Below are positions 33,213-45,102 of a stretch of 64,000 nt of DNA, in pieces. The notes below the pieces were generated by a model, which did not search any database, was not told the DNA's origin, and saw nothing but the letters and a program-made list of their open reading frames with translations. The DNA is from Rachicladosporium sp. CCFEE 5018 (Eukaryota > Ascomycota > Dothideomycetes > Cladosporiales > Cladosporiaceae): the NCBI GenBank assembly GCA_002077045.2, contig KZ111169.1:62001-126000 (forward strand). The letters run 5' to 3'. Position numbers and translations under genes: made by a program. Positions within the stretch are counted from its first letter, which is position 1. Each line of letters opens with the position of its first letter.

Positions 33213-35174
33213 CTACCCACCGGCAGCCTTCAAGTCCATGAACGTTCTCGGATTTCTTTGCCAGATCATCGCACAGCACATCAGACTCACGATTGCTACG
33301 CCCAGACATACCAACAGCTGAATGCGGAACGCATTCGCGAAGGACGTACCAACAGCAGCCACTTGAGTCGGCTTCAGGCTGCCTATCGAGTTTAGGCTGC
33401 GCTTCAGATCGCTCAGCTGTTGTGCAGTCAAAGTGCCGTCCAGATCAATATTGAGACGCGCATTGAGTATAATCGTTGCAATTGCGAGACCCAAATTCCC
33501 TCCCAGCACCCTAGTCTGTGCTTGTACGCCTTGTGCTGATGCTGTATTGTGTCAGTGCTGAGCCGCATATGCAGGGTATGGGTGGCCTCACCCGAGTCAA
33601 TCTGACTTGCAGAAAGCTTGACAACTATAGTGCCTGACACAAGCACACCCCCTATGCCGAATCCAAGGACAACTTGATAGCCGTAAAGTGCTGCGGGTAC
33701 TGTGGCTGACTTGCTGACGAACGCTAGCAGGCCGCAGCCAAGCGCTGTGAAAGCCGAGAACACTGTGATCGTCTCGAATGATCTGTTCTTTTTGCCGCTG
33801 GACAAGAAGCCGGCTATACCGCTAGCTGGTGATGTGTCAGTAGGGGGGGTATTCGTCGGCTGATACTGCAGCGCAAGACTTACAGACGGCGGCTGATCCA
33901 AGAAACGGTAGGAGATCGATGCCTGCACCTTGTGCAGTGCGGCCATTCACGATCTGTAGTCGTTCGCTGAGCTCAATGAGAATGACATATAGTACATAGC
34001 CGGAAAGCATAGCAACGCTGCAAGCATGTGAGCAGGTGCCCTTTATTCATCGCAATAAAGTTCACGTACAGGAAGGCTCCTAGTAACACTCGATCCTTGA
34101 TCACTCTCGTGTGGAAGAGAGGGCTGATCTTTCGTGGCTTCTGCGACAAGAACCAGATCCAGGTGCCAAAAATAACAGCCGCAACTGCTCCGCCCACTAA
34201 GCAACCGATGATTGTCGGTGAAGACCATGCATACGTGTCAGATCCCGCTTCCTGGAGTGCGAATACCGTAAGAACGGTTGTGCCGATGATCAGTAGCGCA
34301 CCGATGAAGTCCAGTTGAGACCACGTGATCCGACCTGGTATGTCCTGCTTCGGCCAAGTGGCCAGCATGACGGCTATGGCGAATACGCCGCATGGCACGT
34401 TGAACAGGAAGCACCATCGCCACGAGCTTTGCGTGGTGATCACACCGCCAATTGTTAGAGAGTGATCGAGTCAGCAAAGTAAAGTCAGAGCCTGAATAGA
34501 TCGACTGACAGAATGGACGAGCATGTGAAGACCAGTCCAGACACAGCGGACATGAACCCGAAGAGCTCCGCAGGAGTTATTTCGGGTATGACCGTGAGAG
34601 GAAGCGAGTATACGCCCGCAGCCCCCAAGCCTTGGATGGCGCGGAAGATGACAAGCTGGTTGATCGATGTTGAGAGGCCGGCGCCTAGTGAACCCACAGT
34701 AAGGATCGCAACAGCCTGAGAGCATATGTCAGTGGTTCTGTCACGCAGGTCAACCGGGTCATCTTACCCAGACAGAGGCCCACTTGCGGCCTATGACATC
34801 TGAGACACGTGCAAATATGAGGGCGAATCCTGGTAGTGTTAGTGTGGAGTCTTGTAGTCAGCCCTCGAATCCTTCGAACTTACCGAGATCAACGAGCAGG
34901 TAGGCAAGCACCACCCACTGCAAACGGACAAAATCATCGAAGTGGGCTCCGATTGTGACCAGGGCGGTGGCGACGACGCTACTGTCGACGGCACCAAGGA
35001 AGAGGGCAAAACATAGGCTGCATGGTAGAGCCGTCAGCCAGGAACCAGAGCGCTCATGAATCTGCCGCACCTGAACAATACTGCGTAGTAGCGCCAGCCT
35101 CTGAGAGTGGGATCGTGCCTGCGCGTCTCGCCAGTGACTTCTGCAGTCTGTTCTTCCGAGTCGAAGCGGTCCAT
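33213..35174 (-). CDS. MFS drug/toxin efflux transporter (14-TM type), anomalous intron 4
   Basis: Eight exons on the minus strand: 35174-35071, 35017-34884, 34829-34768, 34715-34510, 34426-34070, 34017-33884, 33825-33592 and 33541-33213. Phases close to 519 aa. Signatures: FLGAVDSSVVATALVTIGA, then FARVSDVIGRKWASVW (motif A loop) and FRAIQGLGAAGVYSLPLTVI. It probably exports the cluster product through the plasma membrane. Odd point: the only acceptor keeping frame for intron 4 (34509-34427) lies inside conserved sequence, and the exon-like residues IGGVITTQS remain within the intron. The spliced protein would therefore lack the usual GPxxGG segment (motif C) of TM5. Confidence 0.8.
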
Positions 35175-35961
35175 GCTCGCTAAAGATCGTCGAAGTGGGG
35201 AGGGAAGACGCACGAGAGAGATTCTGTAGCAAGTTGGCCAACGCAGAGCAGATCACTGCTTGTACACACTCATTTTGGATACGACACGAACGCATTAGCG
35301 GCACAGTGTCGCAGGAGCAGGCCGTTCGTGCAGCTACCGATGCCGAACGCGGAAACAGGCGAGACTCTGGCGTTCGGCGACAAACGGCGTTTCGTCAGAC
35401 CAACGCTGATGTTGGTAGGTGGAGAGGTGCAGAGCCCATAAGCTCGTTAGTCAAGCGTAGCGGAAGGCATGTCCGTGTGCCGTTGCGCAACAGGCAGGGG
35501 ACGGGTCGCGCCTGCCGCCGTGGAATGCGAGATCAGGCCGTTGAGATGGGGACCTGACCCCAGATCAGCTATCTAGATCATCGCCTCGAAGCTACATTCT
35601 TCGTCGCCAAACATGTACTGCACTAGTACGAATGCCGCAGATTCATCAGCTCCACGTGTATCATGGCCGTGGGTAAATTGCTGCGATTGGCCCTGTCGCA
35701 CATGCAGAGGTGAGGCATGTCGGTATTGCTTTGCCTACTGCAGGATCGCTGTGGGACATCACGATCGCACAGATGTCGTGACAGCGCAGACGGCCATGCT
35801 TATATGCTCGGCAGTGTGACCCAGTCAAGCCAGCATGTCGTTCCCGCAGCACTTTGATTCCCTGCGCGTGATATCATTAATCGTCGATTGAGTGCTTCTC
35901 CGCAAACCACCGAGCGGCCCAGGGGCTGAGAGTCGAGTCCGGTGTCCGCTCCCGCTCCACC
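35175..35961. promoter_or_regulatory. Divergent promoter of the MFS and Zn2Cys6 regulator genes
   Basis: 787 bp between two start codons. No specific element can be assigned. A divergent exporter/regulator pair is a common arrangement in fungal metabolite clusters. Confidence 0.4.
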
Positions 35962-37397
35962 ATGGCGACAACGAGCTACACTACGACTCGCGCATTGCGA
36001 CGGAGCTGCGATAGATGTCATGTGTCGAAACTTGCCTGCCAGCGCCCAGATACAGGCATTCAGTCGCCATGCATCCGTTGTGCAAGAGCCTCTGTCGCAT
36101 GCACGACAAGCCCCAGAGCCGCGAGGCGCTACAGAAATCCCCGCGCGAAGGTTCTTTCTTCGATCGCGGATACTGCTCAACGTCAGCCCTCGCCTCTAAG
36201 CAGTGGAGCTCGGTCTGGCATCTTCGACTTTGACGATGACGGACCTGGCTTCAACTTCGATGCGGCTGGCAATGACTTTGGCCTCAATGTCGATCACGAC
36301 TTGAGCTGGCTGAGTGGCAATCACGGCGATGTGGACTCTGGCTATAATAATGCAAGCTTGACGAACGAGACCCGAGGTAGTATGGATGCGGCCGCAGTGT
36401 GGGACTCGCTGTGGTGCCCTCCGGATGACTCGCAAGACCTCGCATTGCCCAGCACTGCTGGGCGCAACACCTTCTCGCATGACCTTACGGAATTGAGCAA
36501 GCAGCTGCAAGGCGAACTCGATGAGACTAAGCTCGGTCCTGCCGACAGTAATGCGGACCAATGTATGCTGCCCTTGACCTTGAGGAGTTCGGGCTTGACT
36601 GATTTTCCACAGATAACATTGGACGTGAGCTGCAAGGCTTGCAACGTTTACTGGCATTGCTACAAGACTCTGGGCGAAGCCAGATCTGTAGCACCAAGAA
36701 ACCTCGTGGTGATGATGTCAGTGTACCGTTCAGCACGCCGAAAGCCATGCTCGCCATTCATTGCTATACACTAACGATACGGAGTCTGCTTGCCACTTGC
36801 TCCCGGCTCCTCGAGCTGCTCGGTGCAAGGAACATGATGAGCATCCAGACGACGGCATGCGATGCGAACGAGGCGGTCGCGGGCCAGGTTTGGCCGACAG
36901 AGACTTCGCCGGCGTCAGTAAGCACGCCACAATGGTTTCCGACACGACCAGGCCAGATCGATCCTCAATTGATGCTGGGAAACGTGTCGAGCTGGCTCCC
37001 TCCTCGTCAGCATATCGCGCGAAGCGCTGCCGATACGGTCAAAATCGCACTTTCTCTGCTGTATCAAGTGGAACGACACCTGGGGTTGCCATGTGACACA
37101 GGAGTCCTCGGTGACAAGGAACTATCGACAGCACTTCGAATCAAGATTTCGAGTTCATCGGGGACCCCTAGCAGCCATACATCTGATGTCTGGCATTTTG
37201 ATTCACCACGCAGGGACGACTCGCACATCTCATCCACACCTGCGCATTCGCTGTGCGCACGTCTGGCTGCTGTGATCTGGGCTGAAGAGCCTGGCACTGG
37301 ACAGTCGACCAACACTGCAAAGGATACTCCACTCGTTCAATTACGGCGTCTGAGCAAGACAATCATCTTCGGCGCTCACGCTAAGCAGAGAAGCTGA
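35962..37397 (+). CDS. Zn2Cys6 transcription factor, AflR-like cluster regulator
   Basis: Two exons, 35962-36562 and 36613-37397, joined by a 50-nt phase-1 GT-AG intron, giving 461 aa. The N-terminal zinc cluster starts CDRCHVSKLAC and ends SPCIRCARASVAC, with spacing C-x2-C-x6-C-x10-C-x2-C-x6-C. A basic linker follows, then an acidic Gly/Asn/Asp-rich stretch (about 88-130). After the intron, GRELQGLQRLLALLQDSG and the helical RSLLATCSRLLELLG, together with a Cys/Ser-rich C-terminus, resemble AflR-type regulators. It probably activates the surrounding biosynthetic genes. Without the intron the frame breaks near 36600, so single-exon prediction would truncate it. Confidence 0.85.
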
Positions 37398-38964
37398 TCT
37401 TCTCCGGCCCAGCAAATCACATAGTGGCGGTATGAGCACTGACACCACGAAAGCAGCAACCTCGTGCGTGCCCGAATCCATTAGTGCGAGCCCGACTACC
37501 TCCACGCCTCATAATAGCAGTCCTGGGTGACCACAGACACGGAACTCTCGCTGCATGCTGGGGCTGCAAGAGACGAACGTCCCTGAGAGACACTGACTGC
37601 ACCGCAAACTCTCTAATCTATCGTCATCCGAGCATTGGTCGCCACAACTTCCTGACAACACTCTGTCGCACGTGATGATGTGGCGAAGGAGCTCTTGCTG
37701 CGAAGCCTATTGACAGCCGCGCAAGCGAGAACGCAGTTGCCGATGAGAGGGAGCGAGCATGCATGTACAAGGTCGGGGTTCTGTCCAGGATGAAGCGGTT
37801 CGGCCCCTCCTCCGATGCCGCATCGATCTGGCTGACCTTACGCGAGGGCTGTAGCAGGGACTCGTACGAAGTATCTATACCGGACATGGAGCGCACTGGA
37901 GAGTCATAGTGTTCACCTATCCCGCACGTACATTGCATGTATACAACGCGCAAAGAGAACTATCTCGCCTGATGAGCGTCCATGTCAAGTGCTCGTGCTT
38001 GCGCCTTCCGCATCTCCTATAAGATAGCTCGATTGCCCGACACCGGTGTAGCCAGACCTTGGGCATTAGGCTCCGTACAGTCTTGTCCTTTGTCTGGCGC
38101 GCAAACGCAGTCCAGTGTTCGAGAGCTCATGATAAGCCCTGGTAGCAACGCCGATTCGTTGGATTTCTCGCCCGCTACATCCCACGAAGAAAGGTCACAT
38201 GGAGCGTGTAAGTTAAGGCCCTAGTTCCGTGGAAGCATACTAAGCAACTACGGAGATGTACGCCACGCGCATGCATATGTTGACCTGTCAAAACGCTAGT
38301 TGTTTAGCCGCAGGATGCACGTTAGGAAGGATTGCGATCCCTGTCACAAGTGCACCGTTGGCCGTTTGCCCGTTATACAAACGAGTGCGACGTCACGACA
38401 TCAACCGCTTCCGTCGGGGCTGCTCCCGCTCCTGCAAGGGCAGGCGAAGGATTGCATACAAGAAGCGACCGTATGCCCAGTAGCAAGCTCGTATCAGAGC
38501 TGAGGCCGACACCTCCAACATGCCGTCAGGAATCGCAGCCGCTGCGCCTGGTAGCCTTTGCGCCAGGCTAGCGAACTAATATTCACCGGCAGTTGCCCTC
38601 CCCACAGTTTAGAGGCCACATCAGCATCTACTGAGCGGCTCACCTGTTATCGTGTGTCATTTCCTGGACTACATGCCATGTGGGTCCCGGCGTTGGATGC
38701 TTTGATCAGGTCGGGGGACCACTCGGCGTATGGCGAAATTCGGTATCCTCCATGATGGATGCAACGAGACGACTACAGCGCTCTGTGAGAGACAGTCGGC
38801 GGCGGCGGCGCTTCGACACGCCGTGGAGTGTCTAAGTGTGCGCGATCAAGACCGACACTGAAGACCCGAGCGGTCGGTCGGACTCGTCTTATTCTGATTC
38901 ATGCGTGACAGGCGAAGCACGCTGGATCTCGGCTAGCTTTCCATAGTCTGCGACGAGCGGCGCG
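37398..38964. other. 1.6-kb intergenic inside the cluster
   Basis: Between the regulator and the monooxygenase. Short frames occur on both strands (for example 37624-37953 minus) but none shows a motif. No transposon end or RNA gene was recognised. It may hold a decayed gene. Confidence 0.45.
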
Positions 38965-40275
38965 ATGTCGACCAAAGACTTTCAAGTCGCGATCGTTGGA
39001 GCGGGACCTGCTGGTTTACTGTACGTTGACTGACTACATTCGTGGAGGCACAAGAGTTGCTAACATGATGGCAGCTTAGCAATTCGCCTACTCCAGGCTG
39101 AAATATCATTCTTGATCTTCGAGGGTCGCACTCGCGAGCAACTGCTTCAGCAGCAAGGGCGTAGTCTGGATCTGCATCCCAGCTCTGGCTTGGCAGCACT
39201 CGATGCCTGTGGACTGAAGTCAGCCGTGTTCGCCCACGCGAGGCAAGAAGGAAACGGGGTGACTGTCACCGACAAGAGACTGCAATCTTGGTTCTCTTAC
39301 CCAGGTGGCTCACGCAATCCTCACGTAGATCGAGAGGACTTGATCCAACTTCTCGTCGATGCAGTCCCTGCGGCAAACTTCCGATGGAATCACAAGCTCC
39401 AAGGAGTCGACACAGACAACAGCTTACTATTTCGAGATGGCAGCAGATCCGAGCCCTTCTGCTTTGTTGTAGGCGCAGACGGAGCCTGGAGTCGCGTCAG
39501 GGCAGCTCTCAGTCCTCGACTGCCAGAGTACACCGGAATCGCTGGTCAGACGTTTGTGGTTACGAGCAGATGCGCGCTGGACTCACCTATACTCCGCAAC
39601 ATGCCCCGAACCGGGTCGCTATTCTCATTCTCCGACAAGAAAGCTTTCATCGTTCACTACATGAGCAAGGATCGCGCGAGTTTTACACTTTTCCAAACAG
39701 ATTACAAGCCGCCAGACCGTGGTGCAGAGATCGATCCGGTCGATGAGATCAAACGCACACGACGTCTCTACGAGGATTGGGATGTCCAATTTGTTCGGCT
39801 TCTCGAGCATGTAGATCCAGTCAGTATGGAATCATGGCAGCTGCACATGATGCCACTAGACTTCAACTGGCCTGTCAATCCGCGCTGCATGGTGATTGGG
39901 GATGCCGCTTCCCTGAGATCGCCTTTTGGTGGCGAAGGGGTGAATCTCGCATTGCAAGATGCCTTCGAACTCTCCGGGATACTCATCGCCGCCGCGAAGG
40001 CGCCCGCGAACAAGAGACAGCAGATGCTTGGGCAGGAGGTGTCAAAGTTCCAGCGCACGATGCTGGATCGAGGGCATCTCGCACAAAAGCTTGCTAAGGA
40101 TATGCAGGCAGCCATGATGGACTCGAGCACAGCACCGAGGGGCACGGTGGCGGACTGGGTTATGCTGAGAGCTCGCTACGAGTTCTCGTTCAAATCGAAG
40201 TGGTGGAGGATGATGCTGCTCATTCTGGACATTGGTGTGCATGCTTATTACGCTGGAGTGCGGTTGTTGCATTGA
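38965..40275 (+). CDS. FAD-dependent aromatic-hydroxylase-type monooxygenase
   Basis: Two exons, 38965-39020 and 39075-40275 (phase 2), giving 418 aa. The Rossmann GxGxxG is VAIVGAGPAGLL (residues 8-19). The DG motif lies in VVGADGAWSRVR, and the second FAD motif is CMVIGDAASLRSPFGGEGVN, as in PF01494 monooxygenases (TetX-like). The C-terminus ends in a hydrophobic stretch (MMLLILDIGVHAYYAGV) that may anchor the enzyme in a membrane. It would oxidise the PKS-NRPS product as a tailoring step; the substrate is unknown. It is the gene immediately upstream of the synthase on the same strand. Confidence 0.88.
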
Positions 40276-41149
40276 GGAGTCTGTCGTCTGCTGCATCTCA
40301 GTGCGATTGCCGCCCTCATCTAGTCGCAGTCCACATTGATAAATCCCTATATATAACCATTGGACAGCTACATCCCCGTCAGGGAACACAATGGAAGGGA
40401 TCTATGATATCGCGTAGTTAGAGCAGTCTTTTTCTGCTGGCGCGAAGCATTGCTTGTTGAATTTTGAGGTCGGTGCTGCTCGTGAAAATCACAATCTAAG
40501 TCCACCATGGCCCATGTCTCTTCATGTCGGTCAGCTCCTATGGTAGGCCTGATCTATCCACGCGGCATATATTACGAATTCATTTGCGAAACTACCTGTG
40601 GAAGCATGCAAGCTGGCCCTGCCACGTTTCCTAGAGTGGTTGTTGAAAGTCTGTCCGGCGAGACTCCCGCGGACTCGACTCAAGAATGCCGCCCATTAAT
40701 TCATCCCCAGGGACTGCAGATCAAGCGTCGCCCTCTCCACGCGTCTCAGCGCAGCCATGACAGTCGAGCATCGCAGACCTATCGCGACTTGATCTTCACT
40801 TGCGACTCGAACCCCGAGGCGTCCCATCTCGGCGTTTGAAGCAATACGTGTGGGTACCAACACCTCGCGAAGGGCGCCGAGCGTACTGATCCTCTCGGGG
40901 CCACCTTCGCTCTCAAAATCTCGGACACGGTGGTTTAGTGTTCGGTATCACACTCACGCCGACCTGAATCACCAGCATGTTGGTTGCACTTGCCTGGGCG
41001 ATGCCCATCGTGGCCGCAGCGGCAGACCGGCGCTTCGTACGTAGTGCCCATACCACTCCACCGCAGTATTCCCTCCAGTCTCTTCCCTGTTCCCCGTTCC
41101 TTATATCTGAAACAAGGCTTTCATTCCATCACTGCACACGCTCGTTACA
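40276..41149. promoter_or_regulatory. Promoter and leader region of the PKS-NRPS gene
   Basis: 874 bp. A TATA-like TTATAT lies about 50 bp before ATG 41150 within a pyrimidine-rich leader. No other element is supported. Confidence 0.4.
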
Positions 41150-44100
41150 ATGGCTTTCAACAGCACCCTCAAGACCGCTCCTCCGGAGGCTATCGCCATC
41201 CTCGGCAGCGGCTGCCGCTTTCCTGGCGGCGCCGACTCCCCTGCCAAGCTATGGGAGCTTCTCAAGCAGCCAAGGGACTTGTTGACCGCGATTCCCAAGA
41301 GACGCTTCAACATCGACGCGTTCTACCATCCCGACGGTACTCACCCAGGCAGCACTAACGTTAGGCACTCGTACTTCCTAGAGGAAAACATCCACGCCTT
41401 CGATGCAACTTTCTTTGGCATCAAGCCTTCCGAGGCCGACTGCATCGACCCGCAGCACCGCATCCTACTTGAGACCGTCTTCGAAGCTCTGTCCAATGCC
41501 GGACAAAAGCTCGAGACGCTCGCTGGCTCTCAGACGGCTGTGTACTGTGGATTGATGTGCAATGACCATGGTGACAATATCAAGCAGGATCTCAATGCGG
41601 CACCGATATACTCGGCTACCGGGACGGCAGCATCCATGCTATCGAACAGGGTTTCTTATTTCTTCGACTGGCATGGTCCAAGCGTAAGGATGATCGTGAG
41701 TCTGAAGTACATGTGATATCGCTGACCACCGGTAGATGACAACCGATACCGCCTGCAGCTCTTCTCTCGTAAGTGCTCTGACTGGCGAGTTGGACCGGGT
41801 GCGGCTGATCAGTCCCTAGGTTGCCGTACACCATGCCGTGCAGCAATTGCGCTCCGGACAGAGCGACGTGGCCGTTGCTGCAGGCGCCAATCTTATCCTC
41901 GGTCCAGGGGCGTATGTGCTCGAGAGCAAGCTGAACATGCTCTCACCTGACGGCAGATCGAGAATGTGGGACGCTGCGGCAAACGGATATGCTCGAGGAG
42001 TACGTCAAGCGTCATCGCCTGTGAGCAACCACCTCTGACGAAAAATAGGCAGGTGTCGCTGCAGTCGTTCTCAAGACATTGAGTAAAGCAATTCGCGATG
42101 GAGACCACATGTGAGGTGCCGTTAAGTCACCATACTATCATCCAGCTGATGAGTTCCAGTGACTGCATCATACGCGAGACCGGTATCAATCAAGATGGTC
42201 GCTCTCCTGGCATCACCATGCCGAACCACGCAGCACAGACTGCTCTGATCAAGGATACATACGCTCGTGCCGGCCTTGATGCGGCGAACCCGCTGCAGAG
42301 ATGCCAGTACTTCGAGGCCCATGGCACAGGTAAGCTCGTTCCAATTTGAATGACGTCCATACGACTAATAATCATCCAGGCACTCCGGCTGGTGATCCTC
42401 AAGAAGCTGAGGCGATCGATACGGCCTTCTTCCCGAAAAGATCTCGCGCACCCAACGAGGAACCGCTCTACGTCGGCAGTATCAAGACCGTCATTGGTCA
42501 CACCGAAGGTACTGCAGGCATTGCTGGTCTTATGAAGGCATCATCAGCTTTGCAATCGGCAACGATTCCTCCCAATATGCTTTTCGACAATCTTGCGCCA
42601 CGTGTCGCTCCGTTCTACAAAGACGTTCGTATCGTCACGCGAGCACAGGCATGGCCAGCTGTGGTACCTGGCGCACCTCGAAGCGCTTCAGTCAACTCGT
42701 TCGGATTCGGCGGAACCAACGCCCACGCAATTCTGGAAAGTTACGAAGCTACTGAAACTACAACGACCCACTCGAGCGGCGATACAAGCGTCCTCCCTCT
42801 CGTGGTCTCTGCCAATACTGAGCGTACCCTCAAGGCCAATCTTGAAGCGATCCTAGGGTATCTTGAAGATGATTCTTGCAGCATCAACATCAACGAGCTA
42901 GCGCAGACCTTGTTCTTGCAACGATCTACAATGTCGCTCAGGGTATCACTCCCAGCGATCGACAGAGTCGCTGCCATCAGATCAATCAGTAGTGAACTCA
43001 TTGCCATGGACAAAAAGAGCGGCACTGCATTGCGATCTGATGCGGTGACTCGCGCTCCCTCAATCCTCGGCATGTTCACTGGCCAAGGTGCTCAATGGCC
43101 GACCATGGGCAAAGGCCTGATCACTCATTTCAGCAGAGCTCACACTTTAGTCAAAGACTTGGACCGCTCCCTTCAGACTCTGCCAGTCGAGTACAGGCCA
43201 TGTTGGACGATCGAAGAACAGCTTCAGCTCGAAGATGCACAGTCCAACGTGCTCGATGCGGAATACTCTCAGCCACTCTGCTGTGCAGTTCAACTCATCC
43301 TCATTGACTTACTGACCACAGCAGGTGTCCACTTCAAAGCTGTTGTCGGCCACAGCTCTGGCGAGATCGCTTGCGCCTTTGCAGCCGGGTTCCTCACTTC
43401 CTCGCAGGCTATCCGTGTTGCCCACTTGCGCGGTCTAACGTCCAAGCTCGCCTCGTCACCGTCTCGAGCCGCAGGATCTATCTTGGCATCCGGCACATCT
43501 CTCGGGGATGCCTATGAGATCTGTGCATTGGACATGTTCGAAGGTCGTCTCTGCGTAGCTGCGAGCAACTCTCCGAGCAGCGTGACGTTTTCTGGCGATA
43601 GTGATGCGATACTGGAACTGAAGGACATGCTTGATGATGAATCTACGTTCGCTCGCCTTCTGAAAGTCGACAAGGCTTACCACTCACACCACATGCTGAG
43701 CTGTGCTGAATCCTACATAGTAGCAATCCAGGAGTGTGTGCCGCGTGTGGCTTTGGTTCACAGTATCCCCCATCCGGAGTGGCTGTCTTCGGTGCATCAG
43801 GGCAAAGTCATGAGAGCAGAAGATGTAACGGCCACCTATTGGAGAGACAACCTTATCTCGCCAGTGCTGTTCTCCCAAGCCGTCGAGCAAGCTGTCGTCG
43901 ACTTCAACCCCCTCGAGATGGCGATCGAAGTCGGGTGTCATCCTGCGTTAAAGGGCCCATGCTTAGCCACTATACAGGCGGCTGTGAACATGGAGCTCCC
44001 ATACGTGGGCTGTATGGAGCGCAAAGGCAACGACATACTTGCCTTCCAGGCAGCGCTTGGGTTCCTCTGGCAGCGATCCGGACCTGCAGGTTTCGATGCA

Positions 44101-45102
44101 ACTCACTGGCTCTCAATTATGTCGCCTCGTGCCACGGCAGAAAGCACCACCAAGTCTTTACCACGATATGCTTGGGATCATTCCAAGACGTATTCCATCG
44201 AGTCGCGTGCCACGCGCAATCATCTGCACGATATCAGCGGACGACATCCGTTGTTGGGCAAGCTTTCAGGAAATAGCACTTCGTCCTCGCTACAGTGGCA
44301 TCAGTATCTGCGCCAGCGGGACATCTCATGGCTCGATGGTCATCAACTCCAGGGGCAGACTGTGTTCCCAGGCGCCGGCTACGCAGTCATGGCTTTGGAA
44401 GCTGCAGAACACGTCGCCAACGGACGGCCCATTCGCCTGCTCGAGATTCTAGATCTTTCCATCGGCAAGGCTATCACTTTTGATGACGAGGATAGTATGG
44501 TCGAGCTGCAGTTCATCATGAGCGCCTTGCCCGAGCAAACGTCGGATACCGTGGTCATGTCATTCTCTTGCGACTCATGTCTGGCCAAGGAACAGCAGCT
44601 GTTATGGTCCGCAGGTGGTAAGATCGTAATCACGCTTGGCGAGGCGAACGCCGATGCTTTGCCGAAAGGCACTGTTGAGCCACCTCACATGAACTCTGTT
44701 TACATCGATGCCTTCTACTCCGAGCTCGCCGCCCTTGGGTATGGGTACACTAAAGACTTCCGAGGCCTGCAGACTGTGAAGAGAGCAGACAAGCAATCGA
44801 GGGGCACAATCAAGCTGGCTACTTTCGCTGAGCACGATAGAGCTCTCATTTTGCATCCGGCAACGCTCGATGTCGCTTTCCAGGCGTTCATCGGGGCGTT
44901 CATGTATCCCGGTGATGGCTCTCTGACTTCATTGCACGTCCCTGTAGCGATCAGTAGAATTGCCGTCAACCCGTACCTTATCGCACAGGCCCATGCAGCG
45001 GCCAAAGACATTCACTTCAGCTCGGCGATCACACCGAACCTCCGACAGATGATTGGTGGTGATGTGGAATTGACGACAGAAGACCTCTTCACACTCCTGT
45101 AG
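41150..45102 (+). CDS. PKS-NRPS segment 1: KS, AT, DH
   Basis: KS: catalytic Cys in TDTACSSSL, split by two introns at 41684-41735 and 41769-41819. His residues are in EAHGTG and VIGHTEGTAG. AT: GMFTGQGAQWP (about 43075), Ser in VVGHSSGEIACAF (about 43345), for malonyl loading. DH: HxxxGxxxxP in DGHQLQGQTVFPG (about 44334), with LHPATLDVAFQ as second motif. These active sites all look intact. The segment ends at an in-frame TAG (45100-45102) between EDLFTLL and VEGIRLKPFSP, where homologues read on without interruption; the codon was most simply CAG. Confidence 0.85.

Noticed and set aside
34426..34452. MFS exon 5 starting at ATT GGC GGT (keeping GGVITTQS)
   Set aside because: No AG acceptor exists just upstream in the sequence given, so the residues cannot be joined in frame by a standard intron.
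37624..37953. 109-codon minus frame inside the cluster
   Set aside because: No motif, no plausible splice partners and composition like intergenic DNA.
41684..41735. Alternative KS donor at 41695 (GTGAGT)
   Set aside because: It adds extra residues before TDTACSSSL. The donor GTAAGG at 41684 gives the exact conserved spacing.
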